A DNA stretch of 64,000 bases from Actinospineispora eucalypti (GTDB taxonomy: Bacteria > Actinomycetota > Actinomycetes > Mycobacteriales > Pseudonocardiaceae): positions 558,001 to 622,000 of the forward strand of contig JACHMT010000002.1 in the NCBI GenBank assembly GCA_014208095.1. The letters run 5' to 3'. A program made the translations under genes and the position numbers. Below, in pieces: positions 1 through 7,399 of the stretch; the stretch's first letter is position 1, and every line of letters begins with the position of its first letter. The notes beneath the pieces were generated by a model. It did not search any database and was not told the origin of the DNA. It was given only the letters and a program-made list of their open reading frames with translations.

Positions 1-533
1 GTGACCAGCCGCCCGGACAAGCCGCCCAGCGTGTTCCCGGCGATCAGCAGGCCCATCGCGCCGCCCAGCCAGCGGGGCGCCACCTCGCGGGTCACGTGGG
101 CCATGGCCATCGCGGGCAGCGCCGCGAGCGCCACCCCCTGCGCGGCGCGCACCGCGACCAGCGCGCCGAACGACGGCGCCAGCGGGGCGAGCAGGCCGAG
201 GATTGCCGAAAGGGCGAGTGCCCAGGTCATCACCCGGGCCCGCCCCCACGACTCGGCCACGACGGACAGCGGGACGATCGCCAGCGCCAGTGCCCCGGTG
301 GTCGCGGACAGCGCCAGGCTGGCCGTGGACGCGGACAGCCGGAACTCCTCCGCGAGTGTCGGCAGCAGCGCCTGGGCGCAGTAGACCAGCACGAACGTGG
401 CCAGGCCGGCACACCACAGCGCGGCGCCGAGCCGCCGGTACGCACGGGCACCGCGCTCGTGGCCGGCGATCGGACTGGCCTCGGGGGATGCCGTGGAGGT
501 CACGTAGGTCCACGCTAGGTCGCGGATTTCCAT
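1..533 (-). CDS. MFS transporter, N-terminal part (cut by window edge)
   Basis: Read on the minus strand, the sequence from 533 down to the window edge encodes a continuous hydrophobic protein with the usual start of a major facilitator exporter. It has a short hydrophilic N-terminus, a helix (LWCAGLATFVLVYCAQALL), a loop with an EEF motif and further helices with AESWGRARV, the cytoplasmic loop 2-3 signature. About five of 12 helices are visible; the rest lies outside the window. Start codons in the same frame occur at 533 (ATG), 503 (GTG) and 554 (ATG). I chose 533 because 554 lies inside the operator-like dyads. It is divergent from the LysR gene, which probably controls it. The substrate is unknown; the family exports small drugs or metabolites. 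The type is confident, the start is not. Confidence 0.8.
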   Translation of the reverse strand, partial: MEIRDLAWTYVTSTASPEASPIAGHERGARAYRRLGAALWCAGLATFVLVYCAQALLPTLAEEFRLSASTASLALSATTGALALAIVPLSVVAESWGRARVMTWALALSAILGLLAPLAPSFGALVAVRAAQGVALAALPAMAMAHVTREVAPRWLGGAMGLLIAGNTLGGLSGRLV

Positions 534-540
534 GCGTCCA

Positions 541-576
541 ATGCATGTTTGCATCTCCTACGATGCACTTGTGCAT
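541..576. promoter_or_regulatory. Twin ATGCA-N4-TGCAT dyads, likely LysR operator
   Basis: Two 14-bp dyads with identical arms, ATGCATGTTTGCAT (541-554) and ATGCACTTGTGCAT (563-576), lie 22 bp apart centre to centre, about two helical turns on one DNA face. They sit between the divergent MFS and LysR genes, where a LysR-type tetramer normally binds. The second dyad overlaps the probable LysR start codon, which suggests autorepression. The role is inferred from position and symmetry. Confidence 0.6.
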
Positions 577-1524
577 GAGCGACTGGGCGAGGCCGAGGCG
601 CTCGCCGCGCTGGCCCCCAGGTTGCGCCAGTTCGTGGCGGTCGCCCGTGCGGAGCACCTGACCCGCGCGGCCGACCAGATCGGCGTGCCGCAGCCCACGC
701 TGAGCCGGGCCATCGCCCGACTGGAGGCCGAGCTGGGCATCACCCTGTTCCTGCGCACCGGCCGGTCGCTGCGCCTCACCCGGGAAGGCCGGGCGCTGTT
801 GCAGCACGCGGACCGGGCACTCACCGAGCTGGCCGTGGCCGCCCGGGAGCTGGCCGGTGACACCCACGGCATGCACGGGCGGGTGGCCCTGGGATTCCTC
901 ACCACGCTCGGGGCCGAGGTGGTACCCAGGTTGCTGCGGGACTTCCACGCCGAGCACCCGAACATCCGGTTCGACCTGGTCCAGGGCGGTCACACCGAGG
1001 TGCTGGACCGGCTGCGGGACGGCGCCGCCGACCTGGCGCTCACCTCACCCGTCCGCCCGGAGCCGGGCATCGTCGGGCAACCCCTGGGCGAGCAGGAGCT
1101 CCGGCTCACCGTCCCCGCCGGACACCGCCTCGCCCGGCACCCCGACGGTGTTTCCACTGGGGTGCCGCTGGCCGAGATCGCCGAGGAGCCGTTCGTCGGC
1201 TTCCTGCCCGGGTTCGGGCTGCGCACCACCGTGGACGACTTCTGCCGGGCGGCCGGGTTCCTGCCCCGGCTGGCCTTCGAGGGCGGCGACGTGGAGACCC
1301 TGCGCGGCCTGGTCAGCGCCGGACTCGGGGTGTCCCTGCTGCCCTCCTCGCCGCACCCGCTGCCGGCCGGCGTGGTCGAGCTGGCGGTCACCTCGCCCCG
1401 CGCCACCCGGGTGGTCGGCCTGCTGTGGATGCGCGGCCGGGCGCTGAGCCCTCCAGTGCGCGCGCTGCGCGAGTTCGTCCAGCGCGCCGGCCCCGCCCTG
1501 CTGACCACCGACGCCCCCCGCTAG
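571..1524 (+). CDS. LysR family transcriptional regulator
   Basis: The product has an N-terminal winged helix-turn-helix (LRQFVAVARAEHLTRAADQI, then QPTLSRAIARLEAELG) at about residues 12-70, followed by a two-lobed effector-binding domain of about 210 residues (GRVALGFLTTLGAEVVPRLL onward). Total length, about 317 residues, is normal for the family. Upstream ATG codons at 532 and 541 are in frame, but they lie in or before the operator-like dyads and have no ribosome site, so I prefer GTG 571. It is divergent from an MFS exporter and most likely activates it and represses itself. The inducer is unknown. Confidence 0.85.
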   Translation: MHERLGEAEALAALAPRLRQFVAVARAEHLTRAADQIGVPQPTLSRAIARLEAELGITLFLRTGRSLRLTREGRALLQHADRALTELAVAARELAGDTHGMHGRVALGFLTTLGAEVVPRLLRDFHAEHPNIRFDLVQGGHTEVLDRLRDGAADLALTSPVRPEPGIVGQPLGEQELRLTVPAGHRLARHPDGVSTGVPLAEIAEEPFVGFLPGFGLRTTVDDFCRAAGFLPRLAFEGGDVETLRGLVSAGLGVSLLPSSPHPLPAGVVELAVTSPRATRVVGLLWMRGRALSPPVRALREFVQRAGPALLTTDAPR

Positions 1525-1530
1525 CGCGTC

Positions 1531-2097
1531 TCAGTCGTGTTTCGCCTCGTAGCGCAGCAGGACGGTGCCGCCCGGGAAGGTGCGGTTCTCCAACAGCCGC
1601 AGCGAGATCCATGACGGCAGTGTCGGGAAGAACGGGGTGCCGCCGCCCACGGCGGTTGGCGCGACCACGATCCGGTACTCGTCCACCAGTCCGGCCCGCA
1701 CGATCGGCGCGGCCAGCGTCGCGCCCGCCACCTCCAGCCGGCCGTCGGTTTCGGCTTTCAGCTTTGTCACCACCTCGACCGGGTCGCCGCGTTCCAGGCG
1801 AGAGTTCCAGGCGACCGACTCCAGGGTGCGCGAGAACACCACCTTGGGCATGTCGCACCAGATGCGGGCGAAGTCGACGATCATCGGGGTGGCGTCCGGG
1901 GCCTTGTCGGCGGTCGGCCAGTACGCGGACATCAGTTCGTAGAGCCGCCGCCCGTAGAACGACAGGGCGGTCTCCCGCTCGAAGTCGTTCCAGTACTGGT
2001 GCAGTTCTTCGCTCGGATCGCTCCAGTCGATGTTGCCCTGTGCATCGGCGATGTACCCGTCCACCGACACGTTGAAGCCATAGATGAGTCTGCCCAT
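1531..2097 (-). CDS. Dihydrofolate reductase family protein (RibD C-terminal type)
   Basis: A 188-residue protein begins MGRLIYGFNVSVDGYIAD, the conserved first strand and SxDGYI motif of the RibD C-terminal/DHFR-like fold. Further family motifs are FYGRRLYELM, KVVFSRTLE, EVAGATLAAPIVRAGLVDEYRI and the C-terminal GGGTPFF. Members bind NADPH and reduce small substrates; the substrate here cannot be read from sequence. An upstream extension is in frame but lacks family similarity, so I start at the ATG ending at 2097. It converges with the LysR gene, 6 bp away. Confidence 0.85.
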   Translation of the reverse strand: MGRLIYGFNVSVDGYIADAQGNIDWSDPSEELHQYWNDFERETALSFYGRRLYELMSAYWPTADKAPDATPMIVDFARIWCDMPKVVFSRTLESVAWNSRLERGDPVEVVTKLKAETDGRLEVAGATLAAPIVRAGLVDEYRIVVAPTAVGGGTPFFPTLPSWISLRLLENRTFPGGTVLLRYEAKHD

Positions 2098-2257
2098 GTA
2101 GTTCAGACTGCACCGGAGGGCAAGCCTCATCGCCACGGCGAGAAGCAGTTATCTGTTCATCCCCGGGGGTTCGCCCTTCCCGGAGGCGGTCCACAGGTTT
2201 TGATCATTGCTCCGCGGACAAGCTCGGTGGAGCCAACCCGCGCAACTTCAGCCTGAA

Positions 2258-2319
2258 GATCGACATCAACCTGACGCACGTTTCGCCGGACTCAGAGGTA
2301 CCTGAGGTTGATGTCGATC
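2258..2319. repeat. Perfect 15-bp inverted repeat
   Basis: GATCGACATCAACCT at 2258-2272 is exactly complementary to 2305-2319, with a 32-nt spacer. It lies in the roughly 330-bp stretch between the RibD-like gene and the dioxygenase remnant, where I see no convincing gene. One plus frame is open through it and ends at TGA 2379, so a decayed coding segment is possible. It could be a hairpin, a regulator site or a small mobile-element end. No flanking target duplication was seen. Confidence 0.6.
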
Positions 2320-2374
2320 ACCCGCAACATCTGAACGCCAGCTTGCCCGCCACATACGGCCGATCTGGCATCCC

Positions 2375-2409
2375 GAAGTGACTGAACCACCCTGCCCAGG
2401 TGACTGAAT
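2375..2409 (-). repeat. 22-bp repeat, about 1.6 copies (orientation opposite to the array at 60.6 kb)
   Basis: Positions 2388-2409 match the reverse complement of the 22-bp unit at 60597-60696 with three mismatches, and 2375-2387 match a second partial unit (core GTGACTGAA(C/T)CAC). The element sits just before the dioxygenase remnant. Confidence 0.7.
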
Positions 2410-2426
2410 CAGCGTCACCGGGATCC

Positions 2427-2631
2427 GAGCACACCAACGACTACGACTACGCACCAGCCACGACGTGACCGAACTTACCGACCAGCAGCGGAAGAACCGG
2501 GGCGAGTTCATCTCCACCGTCTACCGCACCGAGCACGCGGTGGTCGGGTCCACCCGGAGAAGGGGGAGAAGGCGCTGCTGCTCGGCCAGGTCGCGCAGTG
2601 CCCGCTCGGCCCTCGCCGGCTGGGCAACTAG
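2427..2631 (+). pseudogene. Remnant of a TauD/TfdA (AtsK-like) 2-oxoglutarate dioxygenase
   Basis: Three frames together rebuild the C-terminal core of a TauD-family dioxygenase. First comes HTNDYDYAPATT (from 2430), then after a frame shift TELTDQQRKNRGEFISTVYR leading into TEHAVV (2468-2545). After a second shift follows VHPEKGEKALLLGQ, ending at TAG 2629-2631. Restoring one C near 2547 (GTGGTCGGGTC to GTGGTCCGGGTC) would give TEHAVVRVHPEKGEKALLLG, the conserved strand next to the distal iron ligand region of alkylsulfatase/taurine dioxygenases. The N-terminal half with the HxD iron motif is missing. This is therefore a truncated, twice-shifted relic. Its stop overlaps the convergent P450 stop. 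Assignment rests on motif recognition. Confidence 0.6.
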
Positions 2632-3896
2632 GCCTGAGGCGCCCTCGGCCTGGGCAGCCCGACCAGCTCGGGCATCGGCGGTCCGAGGCGCTTCCCCGGC
2701 GGGAACCTGATGGGCACCCGGACCATGCCCTGCACCTGGCTGGCCAGCCAGGTCGAACCGATCTCCCGGTCGATCCCGAACTCCGGGATGCGGCGCAGCA
2801 GTTCCTCCAGCAGGATCCGCAGTTCCAGCCGGGCGATATGCGCACCCAGGCACCGGTGCACATGTGCACCGAAACCGAAGTGTCGATTGGGCGACCGATC
2901 CAGTCGAAATGTCGTTGCGTCGGAGAATTCGCGCTCATCCCGATTTGTCGCGCCGGTGAGTACCAACAAGGAATCACCGGCCTTCATCGGACAGCCGGCT
3001 ATTTCGGTGTCCCGGGTGATCTGCCGGCCGAGCTGCACAGGCGTCCAGAGCCGCACGAACTCCTCCACCGCCCGGGGCAACAGACGGGAATCCGCCGCCA
3101 GCTTCCGGCGTAGGTCGGCGTCCTCGGCGAGATGGTGAATAATCGAACCAATGATCTTCTGCGTAGTGTCCACACCGGCCACCAACAGGGTCAGACAGTA
3201 CCCCAGCAGCTCCTCCTGGCTGAGCGGTACGCCGTCGGGTTCGGCGCGCAGCAGCACGGACAGCACGTCGTCGCCCCCGGCGCCGGCCCGCCGCCGCTCG
3301 GCCAGCCGCTCGGTGAAATATCCGTACTGCTCCATGGCGGCGGCGAAGGCCGACTCGGGGTTGGTCGCCGAGCCGTGCACGATCCGTTCCACCCAGTCGC
3401 ACAGCGTCCGGGTATCGCCCGCCGGCAGGCCCAGCAGCCTGGTCAGCACAAACGCCGGTAATGGCACCGCCACGGAGCGGAACGCGTCACAGTGTCCGGC
3501 CTCGATGAAATCGTCGATCAGCCCGGTCACCGCGGCCCGGATCGGCTCGGCGTGCCGCTCCTGGGCGACCTGGGCCGAGAAGACCCGGTTCACCACGTCC
3601 CGGTAGCGACGGTGCTCCGGCGGGTCGATCTCCTCCGGGATCATCGGCGCGGCCTGTGGGTGTGGCGGGATGGTCACCACGCGGGAGGAAAAGGTATCGG
3701 TGTCCTGAATGACCGCGGCGGCCTCCGGATAGCCGGTGACCAGCCAGTACCCGCCATATCGCGCACTCTTTCCGACCGGGCACTCCCGGCGGAGTTCGGC
3801 ATACCGTTCAAACCAGACTTCCGCGGGTATCCCCTGATCATTATGATCGAAATCCTGATAAGTGGCAGACTTATCCCGCACGACGTTATGATCCAT
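2628..3896 (-). CDS. Cytochrome P450
   Basis: A 422-residue soluble bacterial P450. The visible hallmarks are the I-helix oxygen-activation motif (LLVAGVDTTQKIIG), the K-helix ExxR (EEFVR) and the haem-binding loop FGFGAHVHRCLGAHIA near residue 342, whose cysteine ligates the iron. A TTG start four codons upstream is possible, but ATG 3896 has a GGGGAAG ribosome site. No ferredoxin or ferredoxin reductase gene is nearby, so electron partners must come from elsewhere. It sits between a dioxygenase relic and an Lrp regulator. The substrate is unknown; CYP105/107-like enzymes act on polyketides, terpenes or xenobiotics. Confidence 0.92.
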   Translation of the reverse strand: MDHNVVRDKSATYQDFDHNDQGIPAEVWFERYAELRRECPVGKSARYGGYWLVTGYPEAAAVIQDTDTFSSRVVTIPPHPQAAPMIPEEIDPPEHRRYRDVVNRVFSAQVAQERHAEPIRAAVTGLIDDFIEAGHCDAFRSVAVPLPAFVLTRLLGLPAGDTRTLCDWVERIVHGSATNPESAFAAAMEQYGYFTERLAERRRAGAGGDDVLSVLLRAEPDGVPLSQEELLGYCLTLLVAGVDTTQKIIGSIIHHLAEDADLRRKLAADSRLLPRAVEEFVRLWTPVQLGRQITRDTEIAGCPMKAGDSLLVLTGATNRDEREFSDATTFRLDRSPNRHFGFGAHVHRCLGAHIARLELRILLEELLRRIPEFGIDREIGSTWLASQVQGMVRVPIRFPPGKRLGPPMPELVGLPRPRAPQA

Positions 3897-4002
3897 TTGC
3901 TTCCCCAAGTCGGAGACGACAATGCTCGCGAGGACTATTCCGTCCGGATCCGCAATCGATCGTAAGCACGGGTAAATGTTTGTGTCAACGCGATAGCAAG
4001 AT

Positions 4003-4043
4003 CGGCCCAGTCGCTCGGACTAATCCGAAATTCGACTGGGCCG
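4003..4043 (-). terminator. Long hairpin after the Lrp gene
   Basis: CGGCCCAGTCG (4003-4013) pairs perfectly with 4033-4043, and an inner stem TCGGA/TCCGA closes a CTAA loop. It starts 16 nt after the lrp stop codon on the minus strand. There is no clear T-run, as often in actinobacteria. It could also act in the P450 upstream region, about 110 bp before that start. Confidence 0.6.
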
Positions 4044-4058
4044 GTCGGGTGATTTTAT

Positions 4059-4571
4059 TCAGTACGTCAGCGGTACCCGGACGTGGTCGAATATGAGGCT
4101 GGTCTGGGTGCCCGCGACGTCCGAGTCGCCGTTCAGGTTGAGCACCAGGTCGCGCAGCGCGGCCGTGCCCGCCGTGGCGACGTGCAGCAGGTAGTCGTCC
4201 ACGCCGGCCAGGAAGTAGATGTCCCGCACCTCGGGCCGCCCGGAGACCCGGCTCACGAACTGGTTGAGATGGTTGCGCGCGTCGCTGTGCAGGCGGACCG
4301 AGATCATCGCCTGCAGCGGATGACCGGTGGACGCCGGGTCGATGTCGGCGTGGTACCCCCGGATCACCCCGCGCGCGCGCAACGCGCGTACTCGCCCGAG
4401 GCAGGTGGACGGGGCGATGCCGACCAGCTCGGCCAGTGCGTTGTTGGTGATCCGGGCGTCACGCTCCAGGTGGTGCAGCAGCTCCCGGTCGACCGGGTCC
4501 AGTGTGACGGGCCGCGGATCCTGCGGCCGGGACCCCACGTGAGGACCCTTTCGCGCGCTATCTGCACTCAT
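4059..4571 (-). CDS. Lrp/AsnC family regulator, probable alanine dehydrogenase regulator
   Basis: A 170-residue protein with an N-terminal AsnC-type HTH (LDPVDRELLHHLERDARITN, then ALAELVGIAPSTCLGRVRAL) at about residues 25-75. A C-terminal RAM ligand-binding/oligomerisation domain (LQAMISVRLH ... VRDIYFLAGVDDYLLHVA) follows. It is divergent from ald with 92 bp between the starts, the arrangement of mycobacterial aldR-ald, where the Lrp protein senses amino acids and activates alanine dehydrogenase. That role here is inferred from context. A strong hairpin follows the stop codon. Confidence 0.9.
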   Translation of the reverse strand: MSADSARKGPHVGSRPQDPRPVTLDPVDRELLHHLERDARITNNALAELVGIAPSTCLGRVRALRARGVIRGYHADIDPASTGHPLQAMISVRLHSDARNHLNQFVSRVSGRPEVRDIYFLAGVDDYLLHVATAGTAALRDLVLNLNGDSDVAGTQTSLIFDHVRVPLTY

Positions 4572-4586
4572 CGCCCTACCTCACAG

Positions 4587-4605
4587 AATTATCTGCAGAT
4601 TCATT
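4587..4605. promoter_or_regulatory. Palindrome in the lrp-ald intergenic region
   Basis: A perfect 10-bp palindrome ATCTGCAGAT (4591-4600) is flanked by AAT and ATT at 4587-4605, between the divergent lrp and ald starts. AT-rich imperfect palindromes are typical Lrp/AsnC sites, so this is the best candidate operator. Confidence 0.5.
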
Positions 4606-4663
4606 GGCAGAATCCCGCTATATCTTCATCATAGTCGCATCCGGCTTGCGACAAGGAGATGTC

Positions 4664-5779
4664 ATGAGGATCGCCGTTCCCCGCGAGGTCAAGGACAACG
4701 AGTTCCGGGTTGCCCTCACCCCCGCCGGGGTGCACGAGTTGGTCAGCCGCGGGCATGAGGTGATCGTCGAGCAGGATGCCGGCGCGGGTTCCGCGATCCT
4801 CGACGAGGAGTACAAGGCCGCGGGTGCGCAGATCCTCGGCGACGCCGCCTCGGTGTGGGCCAGCGCGGAGCTGCTGCTCAAGGTCAAGGAGCCGATCGAG
4901 TCCGAGTACCACCACCTCCGGTCGGACCTGACCCTGTTCACCTACCTGCACCTGGCCGCGTCCCGGCCGTGCACCGACGCGCTGCTGTCCGCCGGCACCA
5001 CGTCCATCGCCTACGAGACCGTGCGCACCGCCGACGGCCGGCTGCCGCTGCTCGCCCCGATGAGCGAGGTCGCCGGCCGGCTGGCCCCGCAGGTCGGCGC
5101 GTATCACCTGATGCGCTCCGCCGGCGGGCGCGGCATGTTGCCCGGCGGCGTCCCCGGCGCTCCCGGGGCTCGCGTGGTGATCATTGGCGGTGGCGTGTCC
5201 GGGCAGAACGCGGCCGCCATCGCGGTCGGCATGGGTGCCCAGGTGACCGTGCTGGACCTGGATCTGGACAAGCTGCGCGACATCGACGCCCAGTACCACG
5301 GCCGGATCCGCACCGTGTACTCCACCGCGTACGCGCTCGAGCAGGAGGTACTCCAGGCCGACCTGGTCATCGGCGCGGTCCTGGTGCCCGGCGCCCGGGC
5401 TCCCCGGCTGGTGTCCAACGAACTGGTCGCCCGGATGAAGAAGGGCGCCGTGCTGGTGGACATCGCGATCGACCAGGGCGGTTGCTTCGCCGACTCCCGC
5501 CCGACCACGCACGCCAACCCGACCTACCCGGTGCACGACACGGTGTTCTACTGCGTGGCCAACATGCCCGGCGCCGTGCCGCACACCTCCACCCACGCGC
5601 TGACCAACGCCACGCTGCCCTACGTGCGCAAGCTCGCCCAGCAGGGCTGGCGGGAGGCGCTGCGGGCCGACGCCGCGCTGGCCGAGGGCCTGAGCACCCA
5701 CCGGGGCCAGCTCATCACCGAGGCCGTGGCCACCGCACACGAGCTGCCGTTCACGCCGCTGGCCGAGGTGCTCGGCTGA
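4664..5779 (+). CDS. ald: Alanine dehydrogenase
   Basis: This 371-residue protein begins MRIAVPREVKDNEFRVALTP, the conserved start of L-alanine dehydrogenase. It shows the substrate-binding KVKEP segment, the active-site histidine region (LFTYLHLA), the NAD-binding Rossmann motif VVIIGGGVSGQNAA (about residue 170) and the late motif DIAIDQGGCFADSRPT. It catalyses NAD-dependent interconversion of L-alanine with pyruvate and ammonia in the cytoplasm. The start at ATG 4664 has an AAGGAG site 6 nt upstream; an in-frame extension to 4604 would run through the operator. It is monocistronic, with a terminator right after the gene. Divergent lrp is the likely regulator. Confidence 0.96.
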   Translation: MRIAVPREVKDNEFRVALTPAGVHELVSRGHEVIVEQDAGAGSAILDEEYKAAGAQILGDAASVWASAELLLKVKEPIESEYHHLRSDLTLFTYLHLAASRPCTDALLSAGTTSIAYETVRTADGRLPLLAPMSEVAGRLAPQVGAYHLMRSAGGRGMLPGGVPGAPGARVVIIGGGVSGQNAAAIAVGMGAQVTVLDLDLDKLRDIDAQYHGRIRTVYSTAYALEQEVLQADLVIGAVLVPGARAPRLVSNELVARMKKGAVLVDIAIDQGGCFADSRPTTHANPTYPVHDTVFYCVANMPGAVPHTSTHALTNATLPYVRKLAQQGWREALRADAALAEGLSTHRGQLITEAVATAHELPFTPLAEVLG

Positions 5780-5799
5780 GCCACCCACCCCGACCCACA

Positions 5800-5837
5800 G
5801 GGCCGCAAGCTGCCTTTCCGGCGCCTTGCGGCCCTTT
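5800..5837 (+). terminator. Rho-independent-type terminator after ald
   Basis: GGGCCGCAAG (5800-5809) pairs with CTTGCGGCCC (5825-5834) and is followed by TTT, 21 nt after the ald stop codon. Confidence 0.8.
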
Positions 5838-5852
5838 CGCGAGTCCCCTATG

Positions 5853-5914
5853 CCCCTAATCGGAGCAGCGCCCGGCTCCTGGATCGGCCATTAGGGGAAC
5901 CAGGTGGGTTCCCC
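5853..5914. promoter_or_regulatory. Nested inverted repeats upstream of the IniB-like gene
   Basis: CCCCTAAT (5853-5860) pairs with ATTAGGGG (5890-5897), and GGGGAACC (5894-5901) pairs with GGTTCCCC (5907-5914) across a 5-nt loop. The two structures share GGGG and are mutually exclusive. They lie 90-150 bp before the IniB-like start. This may be a leader or regulator-binding region; function unknown. Confidence 0.5.
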
Positions 5915-6002
5915 GATTACCTGTCCCGATGCCTGCCATAGTCTTTGCATCAACGTCAAGGACGTACATCGCTCCCCAACCAAGACTTAGGAGTTGACTG
6001 AG

Positions 6003-6812
6003 ATGGCCCAGAGCCTCCTCGAATGGATCCGCGACCTGCTGGACGACCCGGACGCCCGTGACGCGTTCCTGGACGACCCGAACGGCTACGCCGCCGACCA
6101 CGGGTTCCACAACCTCAGCGGCGCCGACGTGTACGACGCCCTGTGCCTGATCGCGGATAACGACCACGGGCACTACCCGGCGCCGAGGCACTACGACCAC
6201 GACGGCGACGACCACGATGGTGCGACGTACCTGAAGAGCTACGTCAACAACAACTACACCACCATCGAGGACCACAGCACCAACATCGACAACTCGATCC
6301 ACCAGAACATCGACACCGACGGTGGCGACTTCAACCAGGTCATCGACAACGACCCGGTGGTGGCCTCGGGCGACGGTGCGGTGGCCGCCGGCGGCGACAT
6401 CCGGGACAGCACGGTGACCACCGGCAACGGCAACGTGGTCGGCGACAACAACCAGGCCGTCACCGGCGACGACAACACCAGCTCGTTCGGCTCCGGCGAC
6501 GCGACCAGCTCCAACATCGGCCACGCCAGCTTCGGCGACGGCGGCTCGATGTCGGTCGGTGGCGACTCGCACGGCTACAACAGCGACAACGACACCAACA
6601 CCTCGGTGCACAACTCCGGCGACGGGGACACCGCGGTGAACGTTGCCGGCGACCACGGCTACGCCGACCAGGGCGTGGACCAGAGCCACACCGACAACAG
6701 CGACTACTCGAACTACGAGGACAACTCGCGCAGCGACAGCCACGACGACGTCGGCTCGCACAACGAGGTGCGCGACTACGACAGCCACGACACGGACATC
6801 GTCCACACCTGA
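6003..6812 (+). CDS. IniB N-terminal domain protein with Asp/Asn/Gly-rich tail
   Basis: A 269-residue protein. Residues 1-50 (MAQSLLEWIRDLLDDPDARD, then AFLDDPNGYAADHGF) match the IniB N-terminal domain, named for the isoniazid-induced envelope gene of mycobacteria. Residues 60-269 are low complexity and very acidic, dominated by D, N, G, S, H and T. Short strand-like repeats (GDGAVAAGGDIRDSTVTTGN, then GNVVGDNNQ) resemble a beta-helix, with DxDxD-like runs suggestive of calcium binding. There is no signal peptide or transmembrane helix. The start at ATG 6003 has AGGAG nine bases upstream; a TTG at 5994 touches the AGGAG. It is a single gene between terminators. The function is not known; a structural or cell-wall stress role is inferred only from the domain name. 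Confidence 0.8.
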   Translation: MAQSLLEWIRDLLDDPDARDAFLDDPNGYAADHGFHNLSGADVYDALCLIADNDHGHYPAPRHYDHDGDDHDGATYLKSYVNNNYTTIEDHSTNIDNSIHQNIDTDGGDFNQVIDNDPVVASGDGAVAAGGDIRDSTVTTGNGNVVGDNNQAVTGDDNTSSFGSGDATSSNIGHASFGDGGSMSVGGDSHGYNSDNDTNTSVHNSGDGDTAVNVAGDHGYADQGVDQSHTDNSDYSNYEDNSRSDSHDDVGSHNEVRDYDSHDTDIVHT

Positions 6813-6828
6813 TCGACCAGGCACGGCC

Positions 6829-6871
6829 AACGGCCGGTTCCCCCGCACAACCGGGGGAGCCGGCCGTTTCG
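6829..6871 (+). terminator. Terminator after the IniB-like gene
   Basis: AACGGCCGG (6829-6837) pairs with CCGGCCGTT (6860-6868), and CCCCCG pairs with CGGGGG inside the stem. TTTC follows. Confidence 0.8.
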
Positions 6872-6944
6872 CGTGAGGGAGATGCCGAGGAAGGGGAGTG
6901 GCTGGTGCGCGACATCAGTATCGCCGCATGGCACGATTTCCCGG

Positions 6945-7394
6945 GTGGCCAACGGATCGGATCGGGAGCAGCACCTGCGTGACCTCGCGCGGCTGCGCCG
7001 CGTCCGCGACCGGATCGACCGCGAGTACGCCCAGCCGCTCGACGTGGAGGCGCTGGCCCGGGGCGCGCACATGTCGGCCGGGCACCTCAGCCGGCAGTTC
7101 CGGCTGGCCTACGGCGAGTCCCCCTACAGCTACCTGATGACCCGGCGCATCGAACGGGCCATGGCATTGCTGCGCCGGGGCGGCCTCAGCGTCACCGAGG
7201 TGTGCTTCGCCGTCGGTTGTTCCTCCCTGGGCACCTTCAGCACCCGGTTCACCGAGCTGGTCGGCGTGCCGCCCAGCGTCTACCGGGAGCAGCAGGCTCG
7301 CGCCACGGCCGGGATGCCGGCGTGCGTGGCGAAACAGGTCACCAGACCGATCAGGAATCGAGAAGCACCCGTCACCGGGCCGTCGATAGCGTGA
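6945..7394 (+). CDS. AraC family transcriptional regulator
   Basis: A 149-residue protein made almost entirely of an AraC DNA-binding domain with two HTH motifs. The first is LDVEALARGAHMSAGHLSRQ. The second is SVTEVCFAVGCSSLGTFSTR, ending in the family signature FTELVGVPPSVYR. There is no ligand-binding domain, so it may respond through partner interaction or expression level. GTG 6945 (VANGSDREQHLRDLARLRRV) is preferred over an in-frame start at 6873 that runs back to the terminator. Five bp separate it from the VOC gene, so the two are probably cotranscribed with the UvrA-like gene. AraC-VOC-UvrA-like triplets are common in actinobacteria. Confidence 0.88.
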   Translation: MANGSDREQHLRDLARLRRVRDRIDREYAQPLDVEALARGAHMSAGHLSRQFRLAYGESPYSYLMTRRIERAMALLRRGGLSVTEVCFAVGCSSLGTFSTRFTELVGVPPSVYREQQARATAGMPACVAKQVTRPIRNREAPVTGPSIA

Positions 7395-7399
7395 CCGCC

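Noticed and set aside
1999..2256. 85-codon plus frame over the RibD-like promoter
   Set aside because: It is antisense to the start of the RibD-like gene and has no ribosome site or motifs.
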